This document shows, one piece after another, positions 17,027-24,910 of a DNA stretch of 64,000 bases (position 1 is its first letter; every line of letters begins with the position of its first letter). Under the pieces are notes generated by a model. That model worked only from the letters and a program-made list of their open reading frames with translations, did not search any database and had not been told where the DNA came from. Source of the DNA: Candidatus Latescibacterota bacterium (GTDB taxonomy: Bacteria > Latescibacterota > UBA2968 > UBA8231); assembly GCA_022826515.1 (NCBI GenBank), contig JAJDUT010000121.1, positions 7,863 through 71,862 on the forward strand, written 5' to 3'. A program made the position numbers and the translations under genes.

Positions 17027-18217
17027 ATGTCCCAAGAACGACTCGACGACCGACTACATCTTCCGAGCCTGTCGATAAAAGGGTTTCGGGGGATCAAGGA
17101 GCTTTCCATTGAGCGATTGGGCCGCGTGACACTGTTGGCGGGCAAGAACAGCGTCGGCAAGACAACCGTTTTAGATGCCGTCCAAGTCTATGCGGCGCGG
17201 GGGCAAGAGTACGTTCTGTCCGAATTACTGAAGAGTCGCCAAGAGTACGCTATCGCTGAGACCGAAGATCACAGTATGTTCAGAAAATTTGTACCCGATT
17301 TTGCGGCCCTGTTCTACGGTCGGGATGTGTCGAGATGTGCCCGCATCTTAATCGGTCCAAAAAGCGATACAGACCAACTCAGGATTGAGGAGACTTCTCT
17401 GAGCGATGAGCAGGCTTCTAACATCGGAGATCGTATATCTTTGTTTGTTCCAAGAGGTTATACTCAGGCGTTCAAAGTCGTATTTCAAGAAACTGAACAG
17501 ACTCTTCCATGGGTTCTCCCCATCCAAGGATCGGATGCTGCCAGAATCGTAGAACGTTATGGTGGTAGTGCATATCTATACTCATATAAATTCTTGGTCG
17601 GAGCTAAATGGCCCTCCCCAATAGGATGTCAATCTTTGGGGCCGGGCCTGTTGAGCGATAAAGAAATCTTGCGGTTCTGGAATGCCATCGCGCTGACGGA
17701 TGACGAGGACCGAGCAATGCAGGCACTGAGACTGATCTTCAGCAGTGACTTAGAGCGCGTGGCGGTGATCCGCGACGACATATCAGACGTATCACAGAAG
17801 AAATCTGATGTCGGATATGTTCAGCGGGTGGTAGCAAAGCTCCGAGGGCAAGCTCGTCCCGTCCCTTTGCAAAGTCTGGGCGATGGGGCACTGCATCTGG
17901 CCGGTACTGCCTTGGCACTGGCCAATAGCCGGGACGGTTTTCTGCTCATCGACGAAGCCGAAAACGGCATCCACCATTCCGTCCAGCCCGATTTCTGGCG
18001 CATGGTCTTTAAGACCGCCCATGCAAACAACGTCCAAGTCATTGCAACGACGCACAGCTTTGACTGCGTGCGCGGCTTTGCACAGGCAGCAGTCGAGTGT
18101 GAGGAAGCCGAAGGGGTGCTTGTGCGCATCGAACGGAAAGATGAGGCGATGTGGGCGGTCGAGTATTCAGAGCGCAATCTCAAAGTCGCTGCCAAGCAAC
18201 ACATTGAAGTGAGGTGA
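17027..18217 (+). CDS. AAA/ABC-type ATPase of the OLD/AriA-like group
   Basis: A 396-residue SMC/OLD-like ATPase. It starts with SIKGFRGIKELSIERLGRV, a typical beta-strand lead-in. P-loop GKNSVGKTT at residues 39-47, ABC-like signature SLGDGALHLAG at 283-293, Walker B FLLIDEAENG at 305-314, and the TTHS switch at 341-344. There is no TOPRIM domain on this chain; it is encoded separately by the next gene 33 bases downstream. That split matches PARIS (AriA plus AriB) and similar phage-defence pairs. A P-loop ATPase of this kind typically forms a sensor scaffold that releases or activates the nuclease partner. It lies directly after a restriction gene. Confidence 0.83.
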   Translation: MSQERLDDRLHLPSLSIKGFRGIKELSIERLGRVTLLAGKNSVGKTTVLDAVQVYAARGQEYVLSELLKSRQEYAIAETEDHSMFRKFVPDFAALFYGRDVSRCARILIGPKSDTDQLRIEETSLSDEQASNIGDRISLFVPRGYTQAFKVVFQETEQTLPWVLPIQGSDAARIVERYGGSAYLYSYKFLVGAKWPSPIGCQSLGPGLLSDKEILRFWNAIALTDDEDRAMQALRLIFSSDLERVAVIRDDISDVSQKKSDVGYVQRVVAKLRGQARPVPLQSLGDGALHLAGTALALANSRDGFLLIDEAENGIHHSVQPDFWRMVFKTAHANNVQVIATTHSFDCVRGFAQAAVECEEAEGVLVRIERKDEAMWAVEYSERNLKVAAKQHIEVR

Positions 18218-18250
18218 TTTCTCAAAAACGTATTGGGATAAGGTAGGTGG

Positions 18251-18865
18251 ATGGATAATAATGACTGTGTCCTCCTCGTTGAAGGACCAAATGATAAGCA
18301 TGTCGTCCGGCATCTCTGTAATGTTCATAAAGAGGTGCCAAAATTCTGTATTCTGGATAAGGAAGGAATAGAAGTGCTTCTCGAAGATATTGGCTCGGAG
18401 ATTCTGGCTCCTGGTCGCAAAGCCGTCGGCATCATCGTGGACGCAAACGACGATTTGGACGCCCGCTGGAGATCTGTGGCCGATAGGCTTCAAGAAGAGA
18501 ATATTGAGGTGCCTCGTACCCCCAAACTAACCGGGACGCTCATAGAAGGCACCAGCCGCATCCCTCGCATCGGCATCTGGTTGATGCCCAACAATACATC
18601 ACCCGGCGAACTCGAAAACTTCGTCTCAGAGATGATCCCCGACGACGATCCAGTATGGTGGCTGTCCAAAGACTACATTGATGGCATTCCAGAGGCCGAC
18701 CGAAAGTTTACCGAGAAAAAGATACTGCGAGCCAAACTCTACGCTTGGCTGGCGACGAAAGAGGACCCTAGACAAATGGGTGCCGCCATTCGCGCACAGG
18801 ATTTGCACGTGGATGGAACACTCAGCACAACATTCGCTAGTTGGCTACGGCAACTGTTTGAGTGA
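18251..18865 (+). CDS. DUF3226/TOPRIM-like protein, candidate AriB-like effector
   Basis: A 204-residue protein. Glu11 in LLVEGPNDKHVV and the acidic cluster Asp64-Ala-Asn-Asp67-Asp68 in GIIVDANDD match the Glu and DxD-type positions of a TOPRIM metal site. The later segments PRIGIWLMPNN, GELENFV and KLYAWLA are typical of DUF3226 proteins. TOPRIM partners of OLD-like ATPases are nucleases or toxins; in PARIS the partner (DUF4435) is held inactive and cleaves tRNA when released. I infer an analogous role from gene order. AAGGTAGG lies just before the ATG. Confidence 0.78.
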   Translation: MDNNDCVLLVEGPNDKHVVRHLCNVHKEVPKFCILDKEGIEVLLEDIGSEILAPGRKAVGIIVDANDDLDARWRSVADRLQEENIEVPRTPKLTGTLIEGTSRIPRIGIWLMPNNTSPGELENFVSEMIPDDDPVWWLSKDYIDGIPEADRKFTEKKILRAKLYAWLATKEDPRQMGAAIRAQDLHVDGTLSTTFASWLRQLFE

Positions 18866-18959
18866 AACTTTGGCCCCACCATTAGTCGCACGGCGACCTC
18901 GTTCGCGCCCTGTCGCAAGCGAGCCCTTCATCCGGGACGCAGAGGAACGCCGTCAAGCT
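18866..18959 (+). pseudogene. Decayed 3' fragment of a second restriction-modification gene
   Basis: In the frame read from 18921 this stretch encodes EPFIRDAEERRQALQ, closely like EPFIWDEEERRH in the intact gene at 16711. DNA identity over 18920-18954 is 32 of 35 bases by eye. No start, no other domain, and the similarity ends six bases before the hisA stop codon. It looks like the scar of an earlier restriction gene or of a recombination that brought in the ATPase/TOPRIM pair. Confidence 0.6.
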
Positions 18960-19745
18960 CTACAAGTTGGGACGGTTGTCCTCGGCCTCGCCCTCCCCGC
19001 GGTATGCCAACATATCCTCGTAGCATAGCCCCGTGCCCCCGAAAATATCCAGCGCCGCTCCCACCGTAAAATCCAATTTCCCTTGGCCGAGCTTGCGGAG
19101 GACCGCGATGTCCCCGGTGCTGCTCACGCCGCCGGCGTACGTCGTCGGGATGGGCGCGATCTCTCCCAAGAGGGCGACGAGTTCGGCATCGACTCCTTGC
19201 TGTTTGCCTTCGACCCCAGTGGCGTGAATGAGGAATTCGCTGCAAGACTCGGCGAGGAGCGCCAAGTTGTCCGCGCTGATAGCAAAATCCGTGGCCTTTT
19301 GCCAGCGGTCGGTCATCACCACGTAGAGCCCGTCGCGGTTGCTGCAACTGAGGTCTAAGACCAGTTGGTCGCGTCCCACCGCAGCTACCATTTGTGCCAG
19401 CCGACTGTGGTGGAGTTGGCCGTCGCTGAAGACGTAGGAAGTGACGATTACTTGCGCGGCACCGCGGCTGAGCCAAGCCGCGGCGTTGGCGGGGCGGATG
19501 CCGCCGCCGACCTGCAAGCCCTCGGGGAAAGCGGCCAACGCCTGCGCGGCTGCGTCCTCGTTGCCCGGGCCGAGCATGATGACGTGACCGTCGAAGAGTT
19601 GGTCGCGGCGATAAAGCTCCGCAAAGTACGCAGGCGGGTGAGGGGCGATGAAGTGGGTTTGGGGGGCGCTGCCGTCGCGTAAGCTGGTGCCGACGATCTG
19701 CTTGACTTGCCCCTCGTGCAGGTCGATACAGGGCCGAAAGCGCAT
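18960..19745 (-). CDS. hisA: Eukaryotic-type HisA (ProFAR isomerase)
   Basis: A 261-residue TIM-barrel enzyme of histidine biosynthesis, isomerising the 5'-ProFAR intermediate. The start MRFRPCIDLHEGQVKQIVG and the blocks LQVGGGIRPANA, DLSCSNRDG and YAGGVSS match the fungal/plant HIS6 branch, also found in scattered bacteria, better than ordinary bacterial HisA. The general acid/base Asp candidates are Asp8 and the Asp of DLSCS. Its ATG shares one base with the stop of the upstream enolase-family gene. No other his gene is nearby. Confidence 0.87.
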   Translation of the reverse strand: MRFRPCIDLHEGQVKQIVGTSLRDGSAPQTHFIAPHPPAYFAELYRRDQLFDGHVIMLGPGNEDAAAQALAAFPEGLQVGGGIRPANAAAWLSRGAAQVIVTSYVFSDGQLHHSRLAQMVAAVGRDQLVLDLSCSNRDGLYVVMTDRWQKATDFAISADNLALLAESCSEFLIHATGVEGKQQGVDAELVALLGEIAPIPTTYAGGVSSTGDIAVLRKLGQGKLDFTVGAALDIFGGTGLCYEDMLAYRGEGEAEDNRPNL

Positions 19746-20842
19746 CAGCGGTCGCAGCGGTACTCTGCGAGTGCGTCCTCGTCGAGGCTGACGCCGAGGC
19801 CCGGGCCGGCTGGCGGGAGGATGTACCCGTCGGCGATGGGCAGCTTTTCGCGGATGACGTCGCCGCTGTGATAGACGCAGCCGTTCACGTCGCTGGCGTA
19901 GCCCAAGTTCGGCATGGCAAAAGCGAGGTGAGCTTGGGCCGCGGTACCGATTCCCAGTTCGGGCATGCTGCCGATGATACAGGGCAAGCGTGCGGCTTCG
20001 GCAATGGCGAAGATGCGCGCGGCCGCACCCAAGCCGCCGGCTTCCGACACGTACACGTTGAAGACATCGACGGCTTGGTGGCGGACGCAGTTGAGGGCGT
20101 CGGCTGGCGTCCAAACGCTCTCGTCGGCCATGATGGGCAGCGAGACGCGCTCGCGGACAAAGCGCAGTCCCTCTAAGTCGTCGGCTGCTAAGGGTTGCTC
20201 GACTAGTTCCAAGTCAAAGTCCGCGATTGCCTCGATGCTGCGCACGGCTTCCTTGGCCGAGGACCAGCCCATGTTGGCATCTACGCGCAGGACGATCTCA
20301 CTGCCTATTGCGCCGCGCACGGCTGCGAGCACGGCTAGGTCGGCGCGCAGGTCCCGCCCGATTTTGGCTTTGAGGGTCTTGTATCCTTGCGCCACTAGGC
20401 TCTGGGCTTGGGCGGCGATGGCCTCGGGGTCGCCCATGGACAGCGAATGGCTCAGCAGCACGCGGTCGCGGACTTGGCCGCCCAGCAGTTGGTAAACGGG
20501 TACGCCGCAGGCTTTGCCGACTAGGTCGTAGAGGGCCATTTCAATGCCGGCCTTGGCCGGGAAGGAGCGGTGCAGGAGTTGATTCATGCGGTCGGCGATT
20601 TCGCGGATGCGGCGCGGGTCTAGGCCGCAGAGCACATCGGCGAGCAGCCCGTTGATGGCCTCGCTTTCTCCGCGTCCGCGGCGGTCCCAGATGCTGGAGG
20701 CTTCGCCGAGGCCGGTGAGGCCGGCGTCGGTGTGGATTAAGACGACGGCGTTTTCAGAGGCTTGGTGCGTGCCGAGGCTGCTTTGGAACGGCTGTGGCCT
20801 AGGCATGCGTACGGGTATGGCTTCAACGTGGGTGATTTTCAT
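19745..20842 (-). CDS. Enolase-superfamily (MLE subgroup-like) enzyme
   Basis: A 365-residue barrel enzyme related to dipeptide epimerases and hydroxyproline-type dehydratases. Lys158-Ala-Lys160 gives the KxK motif; Mg2+ ligands are Asp188 (RVDAN), Glu215 (VEQP) and Asp240 (MADES). The second catalytic Lys normally four residues before GG on a later strand is Tyr264 here (NVYVSEAGG), so two-base racemisation is unlikely and a dehydration or one-base reaction is favoured. It overlaps rsmD by four bases and hisA by one. Confidence 0.83.
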   Translation of the reverse strand: MKITHVEAIPVRMPRPQPFQSSLGTHQASENAVVLIHTDAGLTGLGEASSIWDRRGRGESEAINGLLADVLCGLDPRRIREIADRMNQLLHRSFPAKAGIEMALYDLVGKACGVPVYQLLGGQVRDRVLLSHSLSMGDPEAIAAQAQSLVAQGYKTLKAKIGRDLRADLAVLAAVRGAIGSEIVLRVDANMGWSSAKEAVRSIEAIADFDLELVEQPLAADDLEGLRFVRERVSLPIMADESVWTPADALNCVRHQAVDVFNVYVSEAGGLGAAARIFAIAEAARLPCIIGSMPELGIGTAAQAHLAFAMPNLGYASDVNGCVYHSGDVIREKLPIADGYILPPAGPGLGVSLDEDALAEYRCDR

Positions 20843-21408
20843 GGGATCAGGTGGCGATAGATGCTGAGGGTGGTGTTGCCGTAGGTCCGCTGCTGAGTGA
20901 GCGCGAGGTGGCCGCTCTGCTCGGGCACGTCTAGGTCGATTTGGTGCTGCACGAACAGCAGGCCCTCGTCGTTAAAGAGTGGGGATTTCCCGAGGGCTTC
21001 GATGAGGCCGAGCAGGAGTGGAGCGCCGCAGTAGCGGGCGTGGTACGGGGGATCGGCGTACACAATGTCGAAGCGGCGGCCGGCCGCGGCTAATTGGGGG
21101 ATGAGGTGTTGGGCTTTGACCGAGTGCAGGCCCGCGACACCGGCCTTCCATTGGTAGAGCAGCGAGCGGATCTGCCGCCGCCGTTGGTGATCTGGCTCGT
21201 TGATCTCGACGCTCGCGCCCCGGCTCAGCGCTTCAAGTCCCATTTGGCCCGAGCCAGCACACAGGTCGAGGAAGGTACGGCCCTTCAGGTTGGGGCCGAG
21301 CATGGAGAATACGGCTTCTTTGAGGCGCGTGGAGGTGAGGCGGATCTGGCGCAGGCGTCGCCCGGAGGGAATCTGCCGACCGCGATAGGTGCCAGTGACG
21401 ATGCGCAC
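20839..21408 (-). CDS. rsmD: 16S rRNA guanine-966 N2-methyltransferase
   Basis: An AdoMet-dependent rRNA methyltransferase of about 189 residues. It has the leading RIVTGTYRGRQI, the AdoMet loop LDLCAGSGQMGLEALSRGA and the catalytic DPPY. GTG 21406-21408 is favoured as the start because it gives the normal N-terminus and has AAGG seven bases upstream; a TTG at 21441 would add 11 residues. It heads a coupled minus-strand run rsmD, enolase-family gene, hisA. Confidence 0.9.
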   Translation of the reverse strand: MRIVTGTYRGRQIPSGRRLRQIRLTSTRLKEAVFSMLGPNLKGRTFLDLCAGSGQMGLEALSRGASVEINEPDHQRRRQIRSLLYQWKAGVAGLHSVKAQHLIPQLAAAGRRFDIVYADPPYHARYCGAPLLLGLIEALGKSPLFNDEGLLFVQHQIDLDVPEQSGHLALTQQRTYGNTTLSIYRHLIP

Positions 21409-21545
21409 GGCTAAGCCTTGAATTGGAGTTGATTTAGACAAAAAAGTATCGCGGTTAAGGTCAGTAGCGTCAAGTTGTGGGTTGCGGGCGATGGGGGAAG
21501 TTTGAAGTTTGAATTAAGGCCCGGATTCGATGGGAGGTTAATCAA

Positions 21546-22694
21546 ATGATTACAGAACAATACGATGTCGTCGTCGCAGGGGCTGGTGGTATGGGCAGCG
21601 CTGCGCTGTACCACTTGGCGCGACGCGGCGTGCGCGTCTGTGCTGTGGAGCGCTTCGGCATCGCTCACGACCGGGGGTCTTCGCATGGGGATACCCGCAT
21701 CATTCGCAAAGCCTATATGGAGCATCCCGACTACGTGCCCCTGTTGCACCGGGCCTACGAGTTGTGGGAGGAGCTAGAGGCCGAAGGGGAGGGGGAACTC
21801 TTTGCCCGCGTTGGGTTGCTAGTGGCGGGCGATCCCGACTCGGAGGCGATGCAGGGGCAGGCGGCCTGTTATCAGGCGCACGACTTGCCGTATGAGGAGC
21901 TGGATGGGGCAGCAATTGCCGCACGCTACCCAGGTTTGGCTTTTCCCGAGGAGTGGAGTGGCTTTTACGATCCGCTAGGCGGTTTTCTTCGGGTCGAGGA
22001 CTGCGTCCGGCGGCACGTTGCGTTGGCTCAGCAGCACGGCGCGAAGCTCTACACTGGGGAAGTTATGCTGTCGTGGCGGCGCGAAGGCGAAGGAGTGGTA
22101 GTGGAGACTGAGCGACGGCGCTTGCTCGCCACGCGGTTGGTGCTGGCGACTGGGGCTTGGGCGGTGCCAGAGCTAGGTCGGCTGGGCGTGGCGGCGTGCG
22201 TAGTGCGCAAGGTGCTGTTGTGGTACCAGGGGCGCGGCGTGGAGCAGTACGCGCGCGGCGCGTTCCCCTGTTTCTTCATCGCCGATGGCGAGCAGTACTT
22301 CTATGGGTTTCCCGCGGAAGAGCCGTGGGGCCTCAAGTTGGCCGAGCACAATGTGTCGCACGATCCGGTGGACGATCCGCTCCAACTCAATCGCGCATTG
22401 ACCGACGGCGATCAGCCCTGCGTCCTCGATTTTCTCGCGCGATACTTTCCCGCGCTGCAACCAGAGCTGAGCAAATACGCCGTCTGCATGTATTCATTGA
22501 CGCCGGATAAGAACTTCGTCTTGGACGTCCATCCCGAATGCCCAGCCGTGGTGCTCGGGGCGGGTTTTTCCGGCCACGGCTTCAAATTCTCTCCGGTAGT
22601 GGGTGAAATTTTGGCTGAACTGGCGCTGGAAGGCCATACCCAGCATCCCATCGAATTCCTGCGCCTTTCCCGCTTTGCACAAAGGAGGTCGTAA
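21546..22694 (+). CDS. Sarcosine oxidase/N-methyltryptophan oxidase-like flavoenzyme
   Basis: A 382-residue DAO-family oxidase. FAD-binding GxGxxG variant at VVVAGAGGMGSAA, family segments GSSHGDTRIIRKAY and a C-terminal GAGFSGHGFKFSPVVGE. CMYSLTPDKNFVLD contains the Cys that carries covalent FAD in monomeric sarcosine oxidase. It would oxidise a secondary or N-methyl amine to imine and H2O2. GGGAGG precedes the start, and an SDR gene follows at once. Confidence 0.86.
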   Translation: MITEQYDVVVAGAGGMGSAALYHLARRGVRVCAVERFGIAHDRGSSHGDTRIIRKAYMEHPDYVPLLHRAYELWEELEAEGEGELFARVGLLVAGDPDSEAMQGQAACYQAHDLPYEELDGAAIAARYPGLAFPEEWSGFYDPLGGFLRVEDCVRRHVALAQQHGAKLYTGEVMLSWRREGEGVVVETERRRLLATRLVLATGAWAVPELGRLGVAACVVRKVLLWYQGRGVEQYARGAFPCFFIADGEQYFYGFPAEEPWGLKLAEHNVSHDPVDDPLQLNRALTDGDQPCVLDFLARYFPALQPELSKYAVCMYSLTPDKNFVLDVHPECPAVVLGAGFSGHGFKFSPVVGEILAELALEGHTQHPIEFLRLSRFAQRRS

Positions 22695-23471
22695 ATGGAT
22701 CTAGGACTGCAAGACAAAATTGCTCTGATAACTGGAGGGAGTCGGGGGATCGGCCGGGCGATTGCGTTGGCGCTGGCCAATGAGGGGTGCAAGGTGGCGA
22801 TTTGCGCCCGCGACCAAGAGCCGCTCGAACGCGCATTGCAGCAGGTACGGGAAACTGGGGTCGAAGCCATTGCCGAGGTAGCTGACGTGCGCTCGCGGCT
22901 GGAGGTGGAGGCCGTTGTCGCGCGCTGTGCAGCCGAGTGGGGAGGCGTCGATATTTTGGTCAACAATGTGGGTGGAGCGGCTGGCGAACAGAGTCTGCTC
23001 GAAACTACTGACGAGGACTGGGAGGAAACCTTTGACCTAAACGTGTTCCACGCCGTGCGCACGACGCGGGCGGCCCTGCCCTACATGCGGCAGCGAGGCG
23101 GGGGCGCGGTGGTGATCGTCTCGTCGATCTCGGGGTGGAAGCCCGGGCCTAAGTCCCAATACGGAAGCGCGAAGGCCGCGGAGATTTTTCTCGCTGGTGC
23201 GCTGGCGCTGGAGTTGGCCGAATGCGGGGTGCGGGTCAACGCGGTTGCGCCGGGGTCGATATTTTTCCCCGGTGGTGGGTGGGCGCGTTTTCAGGAGAAC
23301 CAGCCCGAGCACTTTGCCCAGTTTGTGGAACGGGAATTTCCCGCTGGGCGCTTGGGGACGCCAGAAGAGGTGGCAGATGTGGTGGCGTTTTTGGTGTCCG
23401 AGCGCGCGAATTGGATCAATGGAGCGATGATTCCCGTGGATGGAGCGCAGGGTCGGCCGACGGCGTTTTGA
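22695..23471 (+). CDS. Short-chain dehydrogenase/reductase
   Basis: A 258-residue classical SDR with nucleotide motif TGGSRGIGRA, NNVGG in place of NNAG, catalytic Ser in VSSISG and YGSAK for the Tyr/Lys pair. The C-terminal GAMIPVDGAQG is standard. A near-perfect AAGGAGG lies inside the end of the oxidase gene, with the start immediately after its stop, so both are co-expressed. The substrate is unknown. Confidence 0.88.
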   Translation: MDLGLQDKIALITGGSRGIGRAIALALANEGCKVAICARDQEPLERALQQVRETGVEAIAEVADVRSRLEVEAVVARCAAEWGGVDILVNNVGGAAGEQSLLETTDEDWEETFDLNVFHAVRTTRAALPYMRQRGGGAVVIVSSISGWKPGPKSQYGSAKAAEIFLAGALALELAECGVRVNAVAPGSIFFPGGGWARFQENQPEHFAQFVEREFPAGRLGTPEEVADVVAFLVSERANWINGAMIPVDGAQGRPTAF

Positions 23472-23559
23472 TGGGCGACGATTGACCGCAATCAACGCAG
23501 CAGGATGAGCTTGTGCACAACACGTCTCGAGTTGACCTAGATGTGGGTGGAGAAGCTCG

Positions 23560-23634
23560 TCAGCGCGATGGGACGATGCGGAATTGGTGCTTGCCGTTGA
23601 TGCGGTAGGTCTCGAAGTCGTCGTGATCGATGGC
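23560..23634 (-). pseudogene. C-terminal stub of a VapC-type PIN toxin
   Basis: Directly after the antitoxin stop, in the same frame, 24 codons read AIDHDDFETYRINGKHQF and a few more before a stop. This matches the end of PIN-domain toxins, where a final Asp of the active site is followed by a YRxxG..F ending. The rest of the toxin is absent. A deletion appears to have joined the antitoxin's end to the toxin's last exon-sized piece. Confidence 0.6.
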
Positions 23635-23916
23635 TTAGCCGCCCGCACGGCGTTGTTGTAATCGGGCGCGCACCCATTGCCTGACCTGCTGTGAACGGAG
23701 GGGATCGCCGCCCCGGATGGTGCCAAAGGTCTGCATGGCGGCTTGGCGAAGCTGGTCTTGTATTTCGGCGTCCCCAGCATCTTCTTGGTCGAGCCATTGG
23801 GACACGATCTGGTCGAGTAGTTGGGCTACGCTCGTCTTATGAGCTCGGGCCGCGGCTTCAAGACCGTTTTTCACTTCGGGCGAAACGCGCCAGCTATATA
23901 CTTCGCTTTTGTTCAT
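23635..23916 (-). CDS. Ribbon-helix-helix antitoxin-like protein (VapB-type)
   Basis: A 93-residue protein with an RHH/CopG DNA-binding segment at residues 5-45 (VYSWRVSPEVKNGLEAAARA, then SVAQLLDQIV). The tail, with GGDPLRSQQVRQWVRARL, is typical of antitoxins paired with PIN toxins. The partner toxin is only a stub. A near-palindrome abuts the start codon and leaves no room for a ribosome site, hinting at autorepression or leaderless translation. Confidence 0.75.
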   Translation of the reverse strand: MNKSEVYSWRVSPEVKNGLEAAARAHKTSVAQLLDQIVSQWLDQEDAGDAEIQDQLRQAAMQTFGTIRGGDPLRSQQVRQWVRARLQQRRAGG

Positions 23917-23933
23917 GTAGTACAGTGTACCAC
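23917..23933. promoter_or_regulatory. Near-palindromic operator at the antitoxin start
   Basis: GTAGTAC-AGT-GTACCAC has one mismatched pair and ends one base before the antitoxin ATG on the minus strand, next to TATATA at 23934-23939, a plausible -10 region. Confidence 0.55.
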
Positions 23934-24025
23934 TATATATGATGCCATTGCAATAGCACGAGTAAACTACCGCCCAAGAGATCGGCAGAGTATGTGCCGG
24001 TTCAGCACGATGTAATCAACATAGT

Positions 24026-24050
24026 AGGGTGAGCTTGCGAGTCTCACCCT
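24026..24050 (-). terminator. Hairpin overlapping the SDR stop codon
   Basis: AGGGTGAG, nine-base loop, CTCACCCT. The 8-base-pair stem covers the stop of the minus-strand SDR. No T-run follows, so it may act as a weak terminator, an mRNA end protector or a REP-like palindrome. Confidence 0.4.
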
Positions 24051-24826
24051 TGAAACAGCGACAGCGCCCCATCGACGTACATCTCGGTTCCCGTGATATA
24101 GCTAGCCTCGTCCGACGCCAAGAAGAGAATGGCGTTGGCGACTTCCTCGGCGCTGGCGGCGCGTTGTTGGAGGGGGATCATGCCTTGGGGGAACTCGCGG
24201 GGGATGCGGATCTTGTCGATGTTGCGGGGGAAGGTGTTCTCGCCGATGCTGGTTTTGGTGGCCCCCGGGCAGACCACATTGATGCGGATGTCCCACTGCG
24301 CCAGTTCGACTGCGGCCATTTTGGCGAAGGTGACTTGGGCGGCTTTGGAGCAGGAATACGAGGTGAAGCCGAAGTTGGAGAAGATGCGGTTGCCGTTGAC
24401 CGAGGAGACCACGATGATGCTGCCGCCGCCGGCTGTGCGCAGGTGGGGAATGGCGTATTTGACGGTCAGGAAGGTGCCGCGCACGTTGATGTTGTGCGTC
24501 TGATCCCATTCCTCGGGGGTGATGTCCTCGATGGGGGCGAAGACGCCGTTGATGCCGGCGTTGGGCACGACGATGTCGAGGCGGCCCCAACGCTCGACGG
24601 TAGCGGCCACTAGTCCGGCGACGTGCTCGGCGTTAGCTACGTCGCCGGGCAAGGCCAGCGCTTGGCCGCCTAGTCCTTCGATTTCGGCGACAGCTTCCTC
24701 GCAGCGCTCGGCGCGACGGGCCGTTAGCGCGATGTTGGCTCCTTCGCGGGCCATGGCCACGGCCGCGGCCCGGCCAATGCCGCTGCTGCCGCCGGTGATG
24801 AGGGCCACTCTGTCTTTCAGCTTCAT
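24044..24826 (-). CDS. Short-chain dehydrogenase/reductase
   Basis: A 260-residue classical SDR. Motifs: TGGSSGIGRA for the dinucleotide, NAGI, catalytic Ser in VVSSVNG, and YSCSK for Tyr/Lys. Substrate loop around PRNIDKIRIPREF. C-terminus TGTEMYVDGAL. It diverges from the dehydratase operon at 24911, with the promoter region between them shared; substrate unknown. Confidence 0.88.
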   Translation of the reverse strand: MKLKDRVALITGGSSGIGRAAAVAMAREGANIALTARRAERCEEAVAEIEGLGGQALALPGDVANAEHVAGLVAATVERWGRLDIVVPNAGINGVFAPIEDITPEEWDQTHNINVRGTFLTVKYAIPHLRTAGGGSIIVVSSVNGNRIFSNFGFTSYSCSKAAQVTFAKMAAVELAQWDIRINVVCPGATKTSIGENTFPRNIDKIRIPREFPQGMIPLQQRAASAEEVANAILFLASDEASYITGTEMYVDGALSLFQG

Positions 24827-24840
24827 GTCGATCTCCTAAG

Positions 24841-24869
24841 TTGACGAGAAAATGTGGGCGGAATATCAT
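24841..24869 (+). promoter_or_regulatory. Putative promoter of the dehydratase-peptidase-mutY operon
   Basis: TTGACG (24841-24846), 17-base spacer, TATCAT (24864-24869), about 40 bases before the start at 24911. Confidence 0.55.
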
Positions 24870-24910
24870 TGGAGGCCCCTAAAATACATCCAGCGAAAAT
24901 GGAGACAAGA

